From assembly GCA_001025035.1 (NCBI GenBank), contig LCZK01000009.1:372001-436000 (forward strand): a DNA stretch of 64,000 bases. The letters are read 5' to 3'. Positions 6,309-14,092 of the stretch are shown here, in pieces. This DNA comes from Actinobacteria bacterium IMCC26207. Lineage in GTDB: Bacteria; Actinomycetota; Acidimicrobiia; Acidimicrobiales; Microtrichaceae. The position numbers and the translations under genes are program-made. How positions within the stretch are numbered: position 1 is the stretch's first letter; the number at the start of each line of letters is the position of its first letter. The notes under the pieces are model-generated. The model did not search any database and was not told where the DNA came from. It was given only the letters and a program-made list of their open reading frames with translations.

Positions 6309-8729
6309 ATGCAGTCCAGACTCACAAAGTCACCATTGAAACAGTTCAGCCCTCGGCGCATGCTCCTGACTGCCCTGTTTCTAGTGGCTGCATTATTGGG
6401 CTTGGGTTCACTCAGCGGCATGAACTCTCGAACAGCGGCTGCCAATCTTTCAGCAGCAAGTGCGACATCTCGTCCCGAGGCAACCGCTGCGCTGGACTGG
6501 TTGAGCGCTCAACTCGCTGCTAACGGCAGTACCTTTCCCGGGTTTGCCATCGGGACCAGCCCAGCAAGAACCGATTGGGGTCTCACAGCAGATGCAGTGC
6601 TGAGCTTCATTGCCGCCGGCCAAGGCTCCGACCCAGCCCCGCAAGCAGCCGCAAACCAACTGATATCGAATCTGAGCGATTTCACGACCTATGAACCGCA
6701 GGTTCTTGGCGTTCGACTGGCCGGCCCAACTGCAAAAGTCCTGCTGATCTCCGAGAGCCTTGGCTTGCGACCCTCACTGGCGCCGGGGCTGGATTTGGAG
6801 CAGGAACTCCGCTCCCTCATGGTCACCACAGGACCACAGGCAGGGCGGTTTGCTGATCGAAACCCGAGCAATTCTGACCCGCTGTCAGGTGATTCAAATA
6901 ATGGTTTTGGCCAAGCTCTAGCAGTTCTCAGCCTGAGCTTGACCGATTCTCAGGTTCCCTCTGAGGCGGTTGAGTTCCTGATCGGCCAGCAGTGCCCGAA
7001 TGGTGGATTCAGACTGATTTATACGGTGACGCCGAATTGCATCAGCAACGAGCGCTCCGATACCGACGCCACAGCAATCGCTACACAAGCACTCCTCAGC
7101 GTAGAGCGGACACCCGCCGTCGAAGCAGCCCTCAGCAAGGCTCTTGGCTGGCTGTTAGCCAAGCAAGACCGCAGCACAGGAGGGTTTGGTGGAACGGGTT
7201 CCACGGCAGCGATCAACGCAAACAGCACTGGCCTATCAGCGCAGGCACTTCGCGCAGCGGGACAACTAGAAGCGGCCGAACGAGCCGCCAATTGGATCAC
7301 ATCCTCGCTTCAACTCAACGGCGCAATCGCATATACGCCAACTGCTCGTGCCGCCGCTGTCACAAGTGGCATTCCTAGCAACCTTGCAGATCAGTGGCGC
7401 CGCGCAACAACCCAAGGAGTGCTCGCCCTAGGCCTCTCCGCTTTCGCACCGGCATTCGCGACGGAATTGCCTGTAGTCCCTCCAGCAACAGCCCCCCCAA
7501 CAACAGCCCCCTCAACCACAGTCCCCCCGACAACAGCCCCGACAACTACAGATCCGATTGCCACGACTACTTCAGCACCGACTACAGCACCGACTACTCA
7601 GACCCCTGCCGCCGTGCTGGGAACCCAGACCACTGCAACCTCGCTTGCATTCACTGGTACTCCCTCGAAACCACTCATCTTTCTTGGCGTTGCACTCCTC
7701 ATGCTTGGAGTTGCAATGGTCACCGTGAGCCGAAAATCAAGAGGCCTACGGGCATCCAAGCCAGCGATAATCGGAATTGGAATCGCGGGAGTTCTGAGCG
7801 CCTCGCTCCTGCATGCTCCACCCGTTGCAGCAGCAGAGGGTGCCTGCACTACTGCAACCGGCATCACGGTAGTGATTGACTTTCAAGATCTAGGTGGGGG
7901 CATCAGTACCCGCTGCGTATCAAGCAAAGTAGAAAATGGATTCGAGGCCCTGACCGCGGCGGGAATCAACTTTCAAACAGCTACTCGTGCACCAGGATTT
8001 CTCTGCAAGATTGCCGGACTCCCAACTACAGAACAATGCATTCAGCCAGCGCCTACCACTGCGTACTGGTCGTATTGGTTAGCTAATCGAGGCGGAAACT
8101 GGTGCTACAGCAGCTTGGGTGCAGGAAATATTTTGCCTCCGCCAGGCTCGGTGCAGGGCTGGTCGTTCTCCCTAAATCGGAGTGACTCAGATGCGCCAGC
8201 ACCCCGAGTGCCACCACCACCTGCGCTTGCGGGCAGCAGCTCGTCGCTCTCGGTCGGAGGAGGCTGCGATTCAGCAGTCGTTCCAATCTCAGCCGCAGCA
8301 GGCGCCCCCGCATTCCCCCTAGATGCAGCCCCGCCCCTAACGCCAGCCCCAGCCACAGACCCAGCAGCAGCTTCACGCCCAGCCACTGCTCCAGTTCCAA
8401 CTCCGCCCCTAACGCCAGCCCCAGCAGATGCCGCAGCAGATGCCGCAGCAGCCCCGAGTGCTCCACTCGGGGTCACTCCTAGCAGCAGCCTGACCTCCTC
8501 TAGCCCTGCAAATTCGAAAGAGCCTGCAAATTCGAAAGAGCCTGCAAATTCAAAAGAGCCCGGTGCTTCGCGCTCACGCAATCGCGAGCAAACTGCGCCG
8601 GCGGCGCTCAGCCTGAACCAAGAAACTGGCTCGACCTCATCTCCGGTCGGACTCCTCGTAGCAGTAGTACTGCTCCTCGGCATTGGATCTGGCGCCGTGC
8701 TGTTGAGGCGACGTGCAACTCGCCCCTGA
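6309..8729 (+). CDS. Fused cell-surface protein: alpha-toroid (prenyltransferase/squalene-cyclase repeat) half plus SCO2322/DUF4430-like half; putative cobalamin capture protein
   Basis: An 806-residue secreted protein with an unusual double layout. Residues 1-40 are a signal peptide. Residues about 55-380 are repeats of the prenyltransferase/squalene-cyclase alpha-toroid type (QQCPNGGF, KQDRSTGGFGG). Residues 388-435 are a Pro/Thr linker. Then LAFTG (446-450), a membrane helix and RKSRG look like a sortase sorting signal. Residues 485-508 form a second signal-peptide-like segment ending PPVAAAEGA. Residues 510-625 are a Cys-containing domain with YWSYWLANRGGNW. A Pro/Ala region with three PANSKE repeats and a C-terminal helix plus RRR complete it. 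Alpha-toroid plus DUF4430-like domain is also the plan of animal transcobalamin. The ATG at 6309 is preceded by AGGGGA. A B12 riboswitch and downstream ECF genes support a B12 role (inference). Confidence 0.8.
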   Translation: MQSRLTKSPLKQFSPRRMLLTALFLVAALLGLGSLSGMNSRTAAANLSAASATSRPEATAALDWLSAQLAANGSTFPGFAIGTSPARTDWGLTADAVLSFIAAGQGSDPAPQAAANQLISNLSDFTTYEPQVLGVRLAGPTAKVLLISESLGLRPSLAPGLDLEQELRSLMVTTGPQAGRFADRNPSNSDPLSGDSNNGFGQALAVLSLSLTDSQVPSEAVEFLIGQQCPNGGFRLIYTVTPNCISNERSDTDATAIATQALLSVERTPAVEAALSKALGWLLAKQDRSTGGFGGTGSTAAINANSTGLSAQALRAAGQLEAAERAANWITSSLQLNGAIAYTPTARAAAVTSGIPSNLADQWRRATTQGVLALGLSAFAPAFATELPVVPPATAPPTTAPSTTVPPTTAPTTTDPIATTTSAPTTAPTTQTPAAVLGTQTTATSLAFTGTPSKPLIFLGVALLMLGVAMVTVSRKSRGLRASKPAIIGIGIAGVLSASLLHAPPVAAAEGACTTATGITVVIDFQDLGGGISTRCVSSKVENGFEALTAAGINFQTATRAPGFLCKIAGLPTTEQCIQPAPTTAYWSYWLANRGGNWCYSSLGAGNILPPPGSVQGWSFSLNRSDSDAPAPRVPPPPALAGSSSSLSVGGGCDSAVVPISAAAGAPAFPLDAAPPLTPAPATDPAAASRPATAPVPTPPLTPAPADAAADAAAAPSAPLGVTPSSSLTSSSPANSKEPANSKEPANSKEPGASRSRNREQTAPAALSLNQETGSTSSPVGLLVAVVLLLGIGSGAVLLRRRATRP
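8505..8558 (+). repeat. Three in-frame 18-bp tandem repeats
   Basis: The 18-bp unit CCTGCAAATTCGAAAGAG occurs at 8505-8522, 8523-8540 and 8541-8558 (last copy with one change). It encodes the repeated PANSKE in the linker before the C-terminal membrane helix of the fused surface protein. Confidence 0.9.
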
Positions 8730-9837
8730 GCGAACGGGGCCTCTAGCCCAACCTTCTGCTCGAGTCCGGCGCACTGCAAGAGACCTGCACCCAGGTGCAT
8801 GGTGGATCTGGGCCCTAGGGATGGCAACGGCAGCTAGTCGAACCACCAACCCACTTCTACTCGGCCTTATTCTGGCCGTAGTCGCCTTTGTAGTCTCCGC
8901 TCGACGCACCGAAGCGCCTTGGGCCAAGGGTTTCAAGGCCTATCTCTGGTTCGGCCTCATCATCATCGGAACCCGCTTGGCGTTTCGCTTGCTACTCGAT
9001 GGGCAATACGGGGCGCATGTTCTCTTTCGGCTTCCCGAGCTGGCGTTACCTTCGGTGGCCGCTGGTGTTCGGATTGGCGGTGCGGTCTCAGTGGAAGGCC
9101 TACTAGCGGCGTTCTATGACGGACTTCGGTTAGCAACTCTGCTCATCTGCTTAGGGGCTGCAAATGTGCTGGCAAACCCAAAGCGGCTACTCAAGTCCGT
9201 GCCCGGAGCCCTACATGAGGTCGGTGTTGCGCTCACCGTTGCATTGACCATGGCTCCACAGCTAGTCGAAAGTGCACAGCGGATCCGAAGAGCGCGCAGG
9301 TTGCGGGGTGAACTCGGCCGACGAACTCACTTCTTTGCAGAGGTCTTAGTACCAGTAATGACCGATGCACTTGATCGCTCACTGCTCTTAGCAGCAGCTA
9401 TGGACTCGAGGGGATACGGAAGGACTGCACATGTTCCGCAACGCACCCGGCGCCTAACTGGAACTCTGGTCCTTGCTGGACTCATCGGTATATGCATTGG
9501 CATTTACGGGCTTCTTGATGGCAGCAGTCCATGGACCCTCGGTGTCCCGATGCTCGCAGTGGGGCTACTTGCTGCAGGTATTGGTTTTTTCATCGGCGGT
9601 CAAAGGGTGCAGCGAACTCGTTACCGGCCAGACCCGTGGCTACTTGCTGAGTGGGGGGTGTCAGCAATTGGAATCCTCGTCGCGACCACCATGTTCGCTG
9701 CTGCAGTCCGAAACCCCACCAGCCTGAATCCCTCGCTGCAACCACTGCAGTGGCCAGCACTTCCGCTCCTTCCGACGCTTGCCATTTTGCTTGGTGCTTT
9801 GCCAGCGTGGATCGCTCCACCTCCGGTGCGCTCATGA
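8713..9837 (+). CDS. ecfT: ECF transporter transmembrane component (EcfT/CbiQ family)
   Basis: A 374-residue membrane protein of the EcfT family with about eight hydrophobic segments. The two short Ala-Arg-Gly-type coupling motifs that touch the ATPases are present: RIRRARRLRG (about residue 195) and AMDSRGYGR (about 235). The N terminus has extra membrane helices. The GTG start at 8713 lies inside the end of the preceding gene (17-nt overlap), with GAGG just upstream, and the stop overlaps the next start by 4 nt, so the whole set is translationally coupled. It joins the ATPase pair to the S component; under a B12 riboswitch the likely cargo is cobalamin or a precursor. Confidence 0.9.
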   Translation: MQLAPERTGPLAQPSARVRRTARDLHPGAWWIWALGMATAASRTTNPLLLGLILAVVAFVVSARRTEAPWAKGFKAYLWFGLIIIGTRLAFRLLLDGQYGAHVLFRLPELALPSVAAGVRIGGAVSVEGLLAAFYDGLRLATLLICLGAANVLANPKRLLKSVPGALHEVGVALTVALTMAPQLVESAQRIRRARRLRGELGRRTHFFAEVLVPVMTDALDRSLLLAAAMDSRGYGRTAHVPQRTRRLTGTLVLAGLIGICIGIYGLLDGSSPWTLGVPMLAVGLLAAGIGFFIGGQRVQRTRYRPDPWLLAEWGVSAIGILVATTMFAAAVRNPTSLNPSLQPLQWPALPLLPTLAILLGALPAWIAPPPVRS

Positions 9838-11492
9838 TCCGTTTCGAACATGTCAGCGTTACCTACCCCGAGGCACAACATCGCACGCTGAGCGATGTTG
9901 ACCTGCATATTGGAGAGGGCGAACTATGCCTTGTGGTGGGCAGAACCGGGGTTGGTAAATCCACCCTGCTCGGCGCAATCAACGGGCTCGTGCCACATTT
10001 CACCGGCGGGATTCTTTCTGGTCGAGTAACGGTGAATGGCCGTGACACATCTAGTCACCCGCCGCGAGAACTCGCCGATTTGATCGGTGTAGTCGGCCAA
10101 GATCCCCTGGCCGGTTTTGTGACCGATACGGTGGAAGAGGAACTCGCCTATGCCATGGAGCAACTAGCAATCGAGCCGGCTGTTATGCGCAAGCGGGTAG
10201 AAGAAACCCTTGACCTCTTAGGTATCGCAGAGTTACGCAACCGGCCGATTCGTAGCCTCTCAGGCGGCCAACAACAACGAGTTGCTATTGGATCAGTGCT
10301 GACCGCTCATCCGCGAGTGCTCGTGCTTGATGAGCCCACCTCGGCCCTTGACCCAACGGCTAGCGAAGAGGTTCTCGCTGCCATCACCCGCCTAGTTCAC
10401 GACCTCGGGGTGACGGTGGTGATTGCGGAACATCGCTTGGAACGGGTGGCTCAATACTGCGACCGGGTGATCTACCTCCATGGCGATGGGACCGTGGCAT
10501 CGGGGCCACCGGCAGAGATCTTGGCAACCAGTTCAGTAGCGCCTCCGGTAGTACGACTCGGACGTCTTGCAGGCTGGTCACCGCTTCCGCTGTCGGTACG
10601 CGATGCGCGTCGAGCAGCCGTGGATCTGAGAGAGGAGCTTCAACAACTCGCGAGCCCAGCAGTACCAGCAAGCCCAGCAGTACCAGCAAGCCCAGCAGCA
10701 CCGAAGTCGGCCAAACCCGAACTCTCTGGCAGTCCCGAACTCTCCGGCAGGGGAGTAACGGTTCGCTATGGAAATATCGTTGCCGTATCCAAAGCAGATA
10801 TTGACCTTGCCTCGGGGCAGATCGTTGCGCTCATGGGACGTAACGGCTCAGGCAAGTCCTCGCTCCTCTGGGCGCTTCAGGGATCTGGTGCTCGTGAGAG
10901 CGGCTCGGTCAGAGTCCAGGGCCAAGACCCAAGCACCCTCAGCCCCAGTCAGGCACGAGCATTGGTGGGGCTTGTCCCACAAACCCCTACTGACTTGTTG
11001 TACCTATCCACAGTGCAGGCCGAATGCACCCAAGCCGACCAAGACTCACAGCAACCGGCGGGTACTAGCGCTGGGCTCTTGGATCGAATCCTCTCTGGAA
11101 TCGACCCGCAGGCTCACCCGCGAGATCTCTCTGAGGGACAAAAATTGGCATTGGTGCTTGCCATTCAGCTGAGCGCTAATCCGCGAGTTCTGCTGCTTGA
11201 TGAGCCCACGAGAGGTTTGGACTACTCGGCTAAGGAACACCTGACGCAACTCCTCAAAGAGCTAGCCGCCGCTGGGCATGCGATTGTGGTGTCTACCCAT
11301 GATGTTGAGTTTGTCGCCTCTACAGCTGACAGGGTGCTGGTGATGGCTGAGGGCGAGATTCTGGCCGACGGGCCAACGGCCGATGTAGTTCTGGCCTCCC
11401 CCGCTTTTGCCCCGCAAGTGGCCAAAATTTTGCATCCCGCACCCTTCCTCACCGTAGAAGAAGTAGCTATGGCATTAGGGAGCAAGCCGTGA
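9834..11492 (+). CDS. ECF transporter ATPase, two ABC domains fused (EcfA-EcfA')
   Basis: A 552-residue protein with two ABC ATPase domains, the fused form of the ECF ATP-binding pair. First domain: Walker A GRTGVGKST (about 36-44), signature LSGGQQQR, Walker B VLVLDEPTSALD. Second domain: Walker A GRNGSGKSS, signature LSEGQKLA (slightly degenerate), Walker B VLLLDEPTRGLD. The domains are joined by a Pro/Ala/Ser linker built from 18-bp tandem repeats (10653-10751). I chose the ATG at 9834, overlapping the EcfT stop (ATGA). It powers uptake by the EcfT and S components encoded on either side. Confidence 0.92.
   Translation: MIRFEHVSVTYPEAQHRTLSDVDLHIGEGELCLVVGRTGVGKSTLLGAINGLVPHFTGGILSGRVTVNGRDTSSHPPRELADLIGVVGQDPLAGFVTDTVEEELAYAMEQLAIEPAVMRKRVEETLDLLGIAELRNRPIRSLSGGQQQRVAIGSVLTAHPRVLVLDEPTSALDPTASEEVLAAITRLVHDLGVTVVIAEHRLERVAQYCDRVIYLHGDGTVASGPPAEILATSSVAPPVVRLGRLAGWSPLPLSVRDARRAAVDLREELQQLASPAVPASPAVPASPAAPKSAKPELSGSPELSGRGVTVRYGNIVAVSKADIDLASGQIVALMGRNGSGKSSLLWALQGSGARESGSVRVQGQDPSTLSPSQARALVGLVPQTPTDLLYLSTVQAECTQADQDSQQPAGTSAGLLDRILSGIDPQAHPRDLSEGQKLALVLAIQLSANPRVLLLDEPTRGLDYSAKEHLTQLLKELAAAGHAIVVSTHDVEFVASTADRVLVMAEGEILADGPTADVVLASPAFAPQVAKILHPAPFLTVEEVAMALGSKP
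10653..10751 (+). repeat. Two sets of 18-bp in-frame tandem repeats in the ATPase linker
   Basis: AGCCCAGCAGTACCAGCA occurs at 10653-10670 and 10671-10688 with a third diverged copy following. Then CCCGAACTCTCTGGCAGT and a near copy occupy 10716-10733 and 10734-10751. Both sets keep frame and lengthen the linker between the two ABC domains. Confidence 0.85.
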
Positions 11493-12316
11493 GAGCTACT
11501 GCTGTCAGACCTACTGCTCTGCGCATGAGTCCGCGCTCAGGCCTTGTACTCGCAGTCGTTTCAGTGGCAGGACTTGCGATGTTTCTCTGGCCGCTCATTC
11601 TGAGTCCCACCTCGGGCATCTCGCATAATCGCGATGCACCGTTCATCTTTGCCCTGATCCTGCCGGCGCTCATCGCCGTGCTCCTGGCCGAGCTACATGG
11701 TGCCAACGGAATTGATACCAAGGCCCTAGCAATGCTCGGTGTGCTGACGGCATTCGGAGCAGTGCTTCGGCCACTTGGGGCTGGTGTAGCTGGGATTGAG
11801 ACAGTCTTCTTTCTGTTGATTCTGGCTGGTCGTGTCTACGGCCCCGGCTTTGGCTTTGTGCTCGGGTCGACCACTATGTTTGCTTCGGCTCTGCTGACCG
11901 GCGGAATCGGGCCGTGGTTGCCGTTCCAGATGTTGGCGGCAAGTTGGATTGGCCTTGGGGCAGGTCTCTTGCCCGCAGCTAAAGGTCGTGCCGAGATTGC
12001 GTTGCTAGCCGCCTATGGAGTGGTCGCGGCCTACTTCTTTGGATTTTTGCTCAACATGTGGTTCTGGCCGTTTACTACGGGAACCGGAACGCAGTTGTCG
12101 TTCGTGGCCGGGGCATCAGTGGCCGAAAATCTTCACAGATTTTTTGTGTACACCGTCGTCACCTCAACCTTTGGTTGGGATACCGGACGAGCAATAACAA
12201 ATGCACTAGCTATTGTTCTGCTCGGACCGACGGTGCTTTTAGTGCTGAGACGCTCAACGCGCCGAGCAGCCTTTGATGCCCCGGTTCAATTCCACGAACA
12301 CACACAGCAGCGCTGA
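11489..12316 (+). CDS. ECF transporter S component (substrate-binding membrane protein)
   Basis: A 275-residue membrane protein with about seven hydrophobic segments, including the stretch ETVFFLLILAGRVYGPGFGF then TTMFASALLTGGIGPWLPFQ that resembles the S components of energy-coupling-factor transporters (a conserved Gly-rich turn before a helix that meets EcfT). GTG start overlaps the ATPase stop by 4 nt (GTGA). Being the last gene of a riboswitch-controlled ECF operon, it should set substrate specificity, most likely cobalamin or cobinamide. The sequence alone does not prove the ligand. The stop codon is followed by a GCGCTNN heptamer repeated three times. Confidence 0.85.
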   Translation: MRATAVRPTALRMSPRSGLVLAVVSVAGLAMFLWPLILSPTSGISHNRDAPFIFALILPALIAVLLAELHGANGIDTKALAMLGVLTAFGAVLRPLGAGVAGIETVFFLLILAGRVYGPGFGFVLGSTTMFASALLTGGIGPWLPFQMLAASWIGLGAGLLPAAKGRAEIALLAAYGVVAAYFFGFLLNMWFWPFTTGTGTQLSFVAGASVAENLHRFFVYTVVTSTFGWDTGRAITNALAIVLLGPTVLLVLRRSTRRAAFDAPVQFHEHTQQR

Positions 12317-12335
12317 GCGCTCTGCGCTGTGCCCA

Positions 12336-12869
12336 CTAGGGGGTGTACTTCACCAGCCCCAGGATTGAGATGCCCGGCAGGTTGTCCGAGAAGTCAGCCT
12401 GCCAAACCCACCCTTCGACGGACCCCTCAACGAGCGGACCTTCTGCAGCACCGACTGGTGAATAATCCCATACGGAAGAACGGTCAGCTGATCGGTAGTA
12501 GCCCCAGTATCCGCCTGTCTCCCAGCAAAACGGGAATCCTTGCGCTGGTTGTGCATTGATGGTGCAGACTGCACCTGGGTAAGTCGGGACTTCTGTATAA
12601 GTGAATCCAGTCGCAGTGAGTGCTGCGAATCCACTTGCCTGCGGGCCAGCAGCGCAAGCAACCACAATTGAGTTGTTCAGGGCCGTGTAGTCGACCACTA
12701 CGGTCACGCCCGAGTCAGCCGGGCAGGCTTGGCCAGTAATGGTTGGGCCTGAGGGTGGAGTTGGGGGCGCTACGCATGCCGATGCAAGCGCAACACAACC
12801 GATCATGACAGGAAGAAGAACTCTCGTCCGGAGCTTTCTTTTTTCTAACAGCCTCTTCTGAAGGAACAT
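12336..12869 (-). CDS. Secreted lipoprotein of the SCO2322/DUF4430-like type, cobalamin-riboswitch controlled
   Basis: A 177-residue lipoprotein: basic start, hydrophobic core and lipobox ASAC with Cys at about 32. The mature domain reads GVTVVVDYTALNNSIVVACA, then SGFAALTATGFTY, PGAVCTINAQP, GYWGYYRSADRSSVW and GSVEGWVW. The same order of motifs, in the same spacing, appears in the second half of the fused surface protein (510-625), so the two are paralogous domains. I chose the ATG at 12869 because a cobalamin riboswitch and an RBS hairpin lie immediately upstream; an earlier in-frame start would translate the riboswitch. It is convergent with the ECF operon (19 bp between stops) and probably supplies the same uptake system. 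Confidence 0.82.
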   Translation of the reverse strand: MFLQKRLLEKRKLRTRVLLPVMIGCVALASACVAPPTPPSGPTITGQACPADSGVTVVVDYTALNNSIVVACAAGPQASGFAALTATGFTYTEVPTYPGAVCTINAQPAQGFPFCWETGGYWGYYRSADRSSVWDYSPVGAAEGPLVEGSVEGWVWQADFSDNLPGISILGLVKYTP

Positions 12870-12873
12870 TGCA

Positions 12874-13110
12874 TCGCCTTTCTTAGGCGAGGATCCGACC
12901 TTCCCCCGAGAACACAACCAGCATTTTCTGCACGGCAAAAAGCCGGTTGTGATTCGAGCTCGTGTTCCGCAATCCTCGACGGTTGGTTCAAGCTGTATAG
13001 CCCTGAATAGGCATTCCGACTTGTTGAGAATCTTCGAAAAGGTTCTCAACCCACGGTTGCGGGACAGCGCCGGATTTTGACCGGCTTCCCCCACTCAGGA
13101 ACAGAGCAGA
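12874..13110 (-). ncRNA. Second cobalamin riboswitch, with RBS hairpin, between meaB and the lipoprotein gene
   Basis: On the reverse strand the leader contains GAAGCCGGTCAAAATCCGGC, GCTGTCCCGCAACCG and, after a stem of complementary arms (GGTTGAGAACC..TTCTCAACAAG), GTCGGAATGCC. These are the same aptamer boxes as in the first riboswitch. It begins straight after the meaB stop. The last element is the hairpin TCGCCT-AAGAA-AGGCGA (12874-12890), whose loop and 3' arm hold the AAGAAAGG ribosome site 5-12 nt before the ATG at 12869. Control is therefore probably at translation initiation. Confidence 0.87.
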
Positions 13111-13112
13111 CC

Positions 13113-14078
13113 TTAGCCGAAGATGGAACTGAAGCATGCTTGGGCTGCTTCGTAACCGCCGGACTGCTGAACAAAAGCCGCCGAGCCACCAAGTTGCGTA
13201 GCCAGGTAACGCCCGCCAGCGCGCCCCCACTCTTGATGCACCCAACGATCAAAGAAATACGCCTCACGGGTTGTAAGGCCACTACCACCGGGTTGCTGAA
13301 TCTGCCCGAGCATCTCTGCTTCGAGTTCGCTCAGTCCAGCCCCCGTCAGGGCACTGGTTTGAAAGATCGGTAAGTCTTCTGATTCAAAGGGCCGTGCCAG
13401 CCACAGACTTGAGCGCAAGTGGTGATAGCTCGTCAGCGCAGTTGGCTCATCGGATTTATTCAGAATGAATGCATGCGGTATCTCGATAATTCCTGCCTTG
13501 AGGAACTGGACCTCATCGCCACCAAGTGGTTGCAGGACCAAGTACACCCGATCTGCAAGATGGCGAATATCTGCCTCACTTTGGCCAATACCAACCGTTT
13601 CGATCATCACACAGTCGAACAACCTCGTGAGCAGCCGACAGACCTGAAAGCTAGAAGGACCAAGTCCGCCAAGATCCGTCTGTGAAGCTTGGCTCCGAAA
13701 GAACAGTCGATTCTCGGAAGGTAAGTACCGCATCCGGGTTCGATCGCCCAAGAGCGCACCCCCCGAAACCTGACTAGAGGGATCTACGGCGAGCACGGCA
13801 ATCGACAGCGAGGAATGAGCAGCGAGCAGGTCAACGGTTATGCGCGACAACAACGATGACTTGCCTGATCCTGGTGTGCCAGTGAGCCCCAGAATGGTTC
13901 CGGATGTCTGATCAGGCCTTGAATCGAGCAGGCCCAAGGCCTGCGAGCGAAGCGCCGCACTGCCCAATCGGTCATCCTCAAACAAACTAATCAGACGGCT
14001 GACGGCCATCTTGTCTAGCTGCTGAGCCTCGTGAACGAGCTTTGGCAGGCCTTGTCCGATCGAGTCCAACGATGCCAC
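13113..14078 (-). CDS. meaB: MeaB-type GTPase, chaperone of a B12-dependent mutase
   Basis: A 321-residue G3E-family GTPase. Walker A GTPGSGKSS is at residues 67-75, the switch/metal motif IETVGIGQSEAD follows in the middle, and NKSD is the guanine-recognition motif. MeaB proteins load adenosylcobalamin into, and protect, methylmalonyl- or ethylmalonyl-CoA mutase. The gene lies 14 bp behind the mutase gene on the same strand, the usual pairing, so it should serve that enzyme. Its 3' end abuts a cobalamin riboswitch that governs the next gene. Confidence 0.92.
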   Translation of the reverse strand: MASLDSIGQGLPKLVHEAQQLDKMAVSRLISLFEDDRLGSAALRSQALGLLDSRPDQTSGTILGLTGTPGSGKSSLLSRITVDLLAAHSSLSIAVLAVDPSSQVSGGALLGDRTRMRYLPSENRLFFRSQASQTDLGGLGPSSFQVCRLLTRLFDCVMIETVGIGQSEADIRHLADRVYLVLQPLGGDEVQFLKAGIIEIPHAFILNKSDEPTALTSYHHLRSSLWLARPFESEDLPIFQTSALTGAGLSELEAEMLGQIQQPGGSGLTTREAYFFDRWVHQEWGRAGGRYLATQLGGSAAFVQQSGGYEAAQACFSSIFG

Positions 14079-14092
14079 AGTGCGCTGCCGTT

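Noticed and set aside
6043..6339. Open frame across the first riboswitch (98 aa)
   Set aside because: It translates the aptamer core; a similar peptide (GxNPALSRNR) appears in the second riboswitch only because the RNA is conserved. Not a gene.
8083..8827. Long reverse-strand frames (127 and 240 aa) opposite the Pro/Ala-rich part of the surface protein
   Set aside because: They are Leu/Gly- and Ala/Gly-rich mirror images of the repetitive linker, with no start signal or family features.
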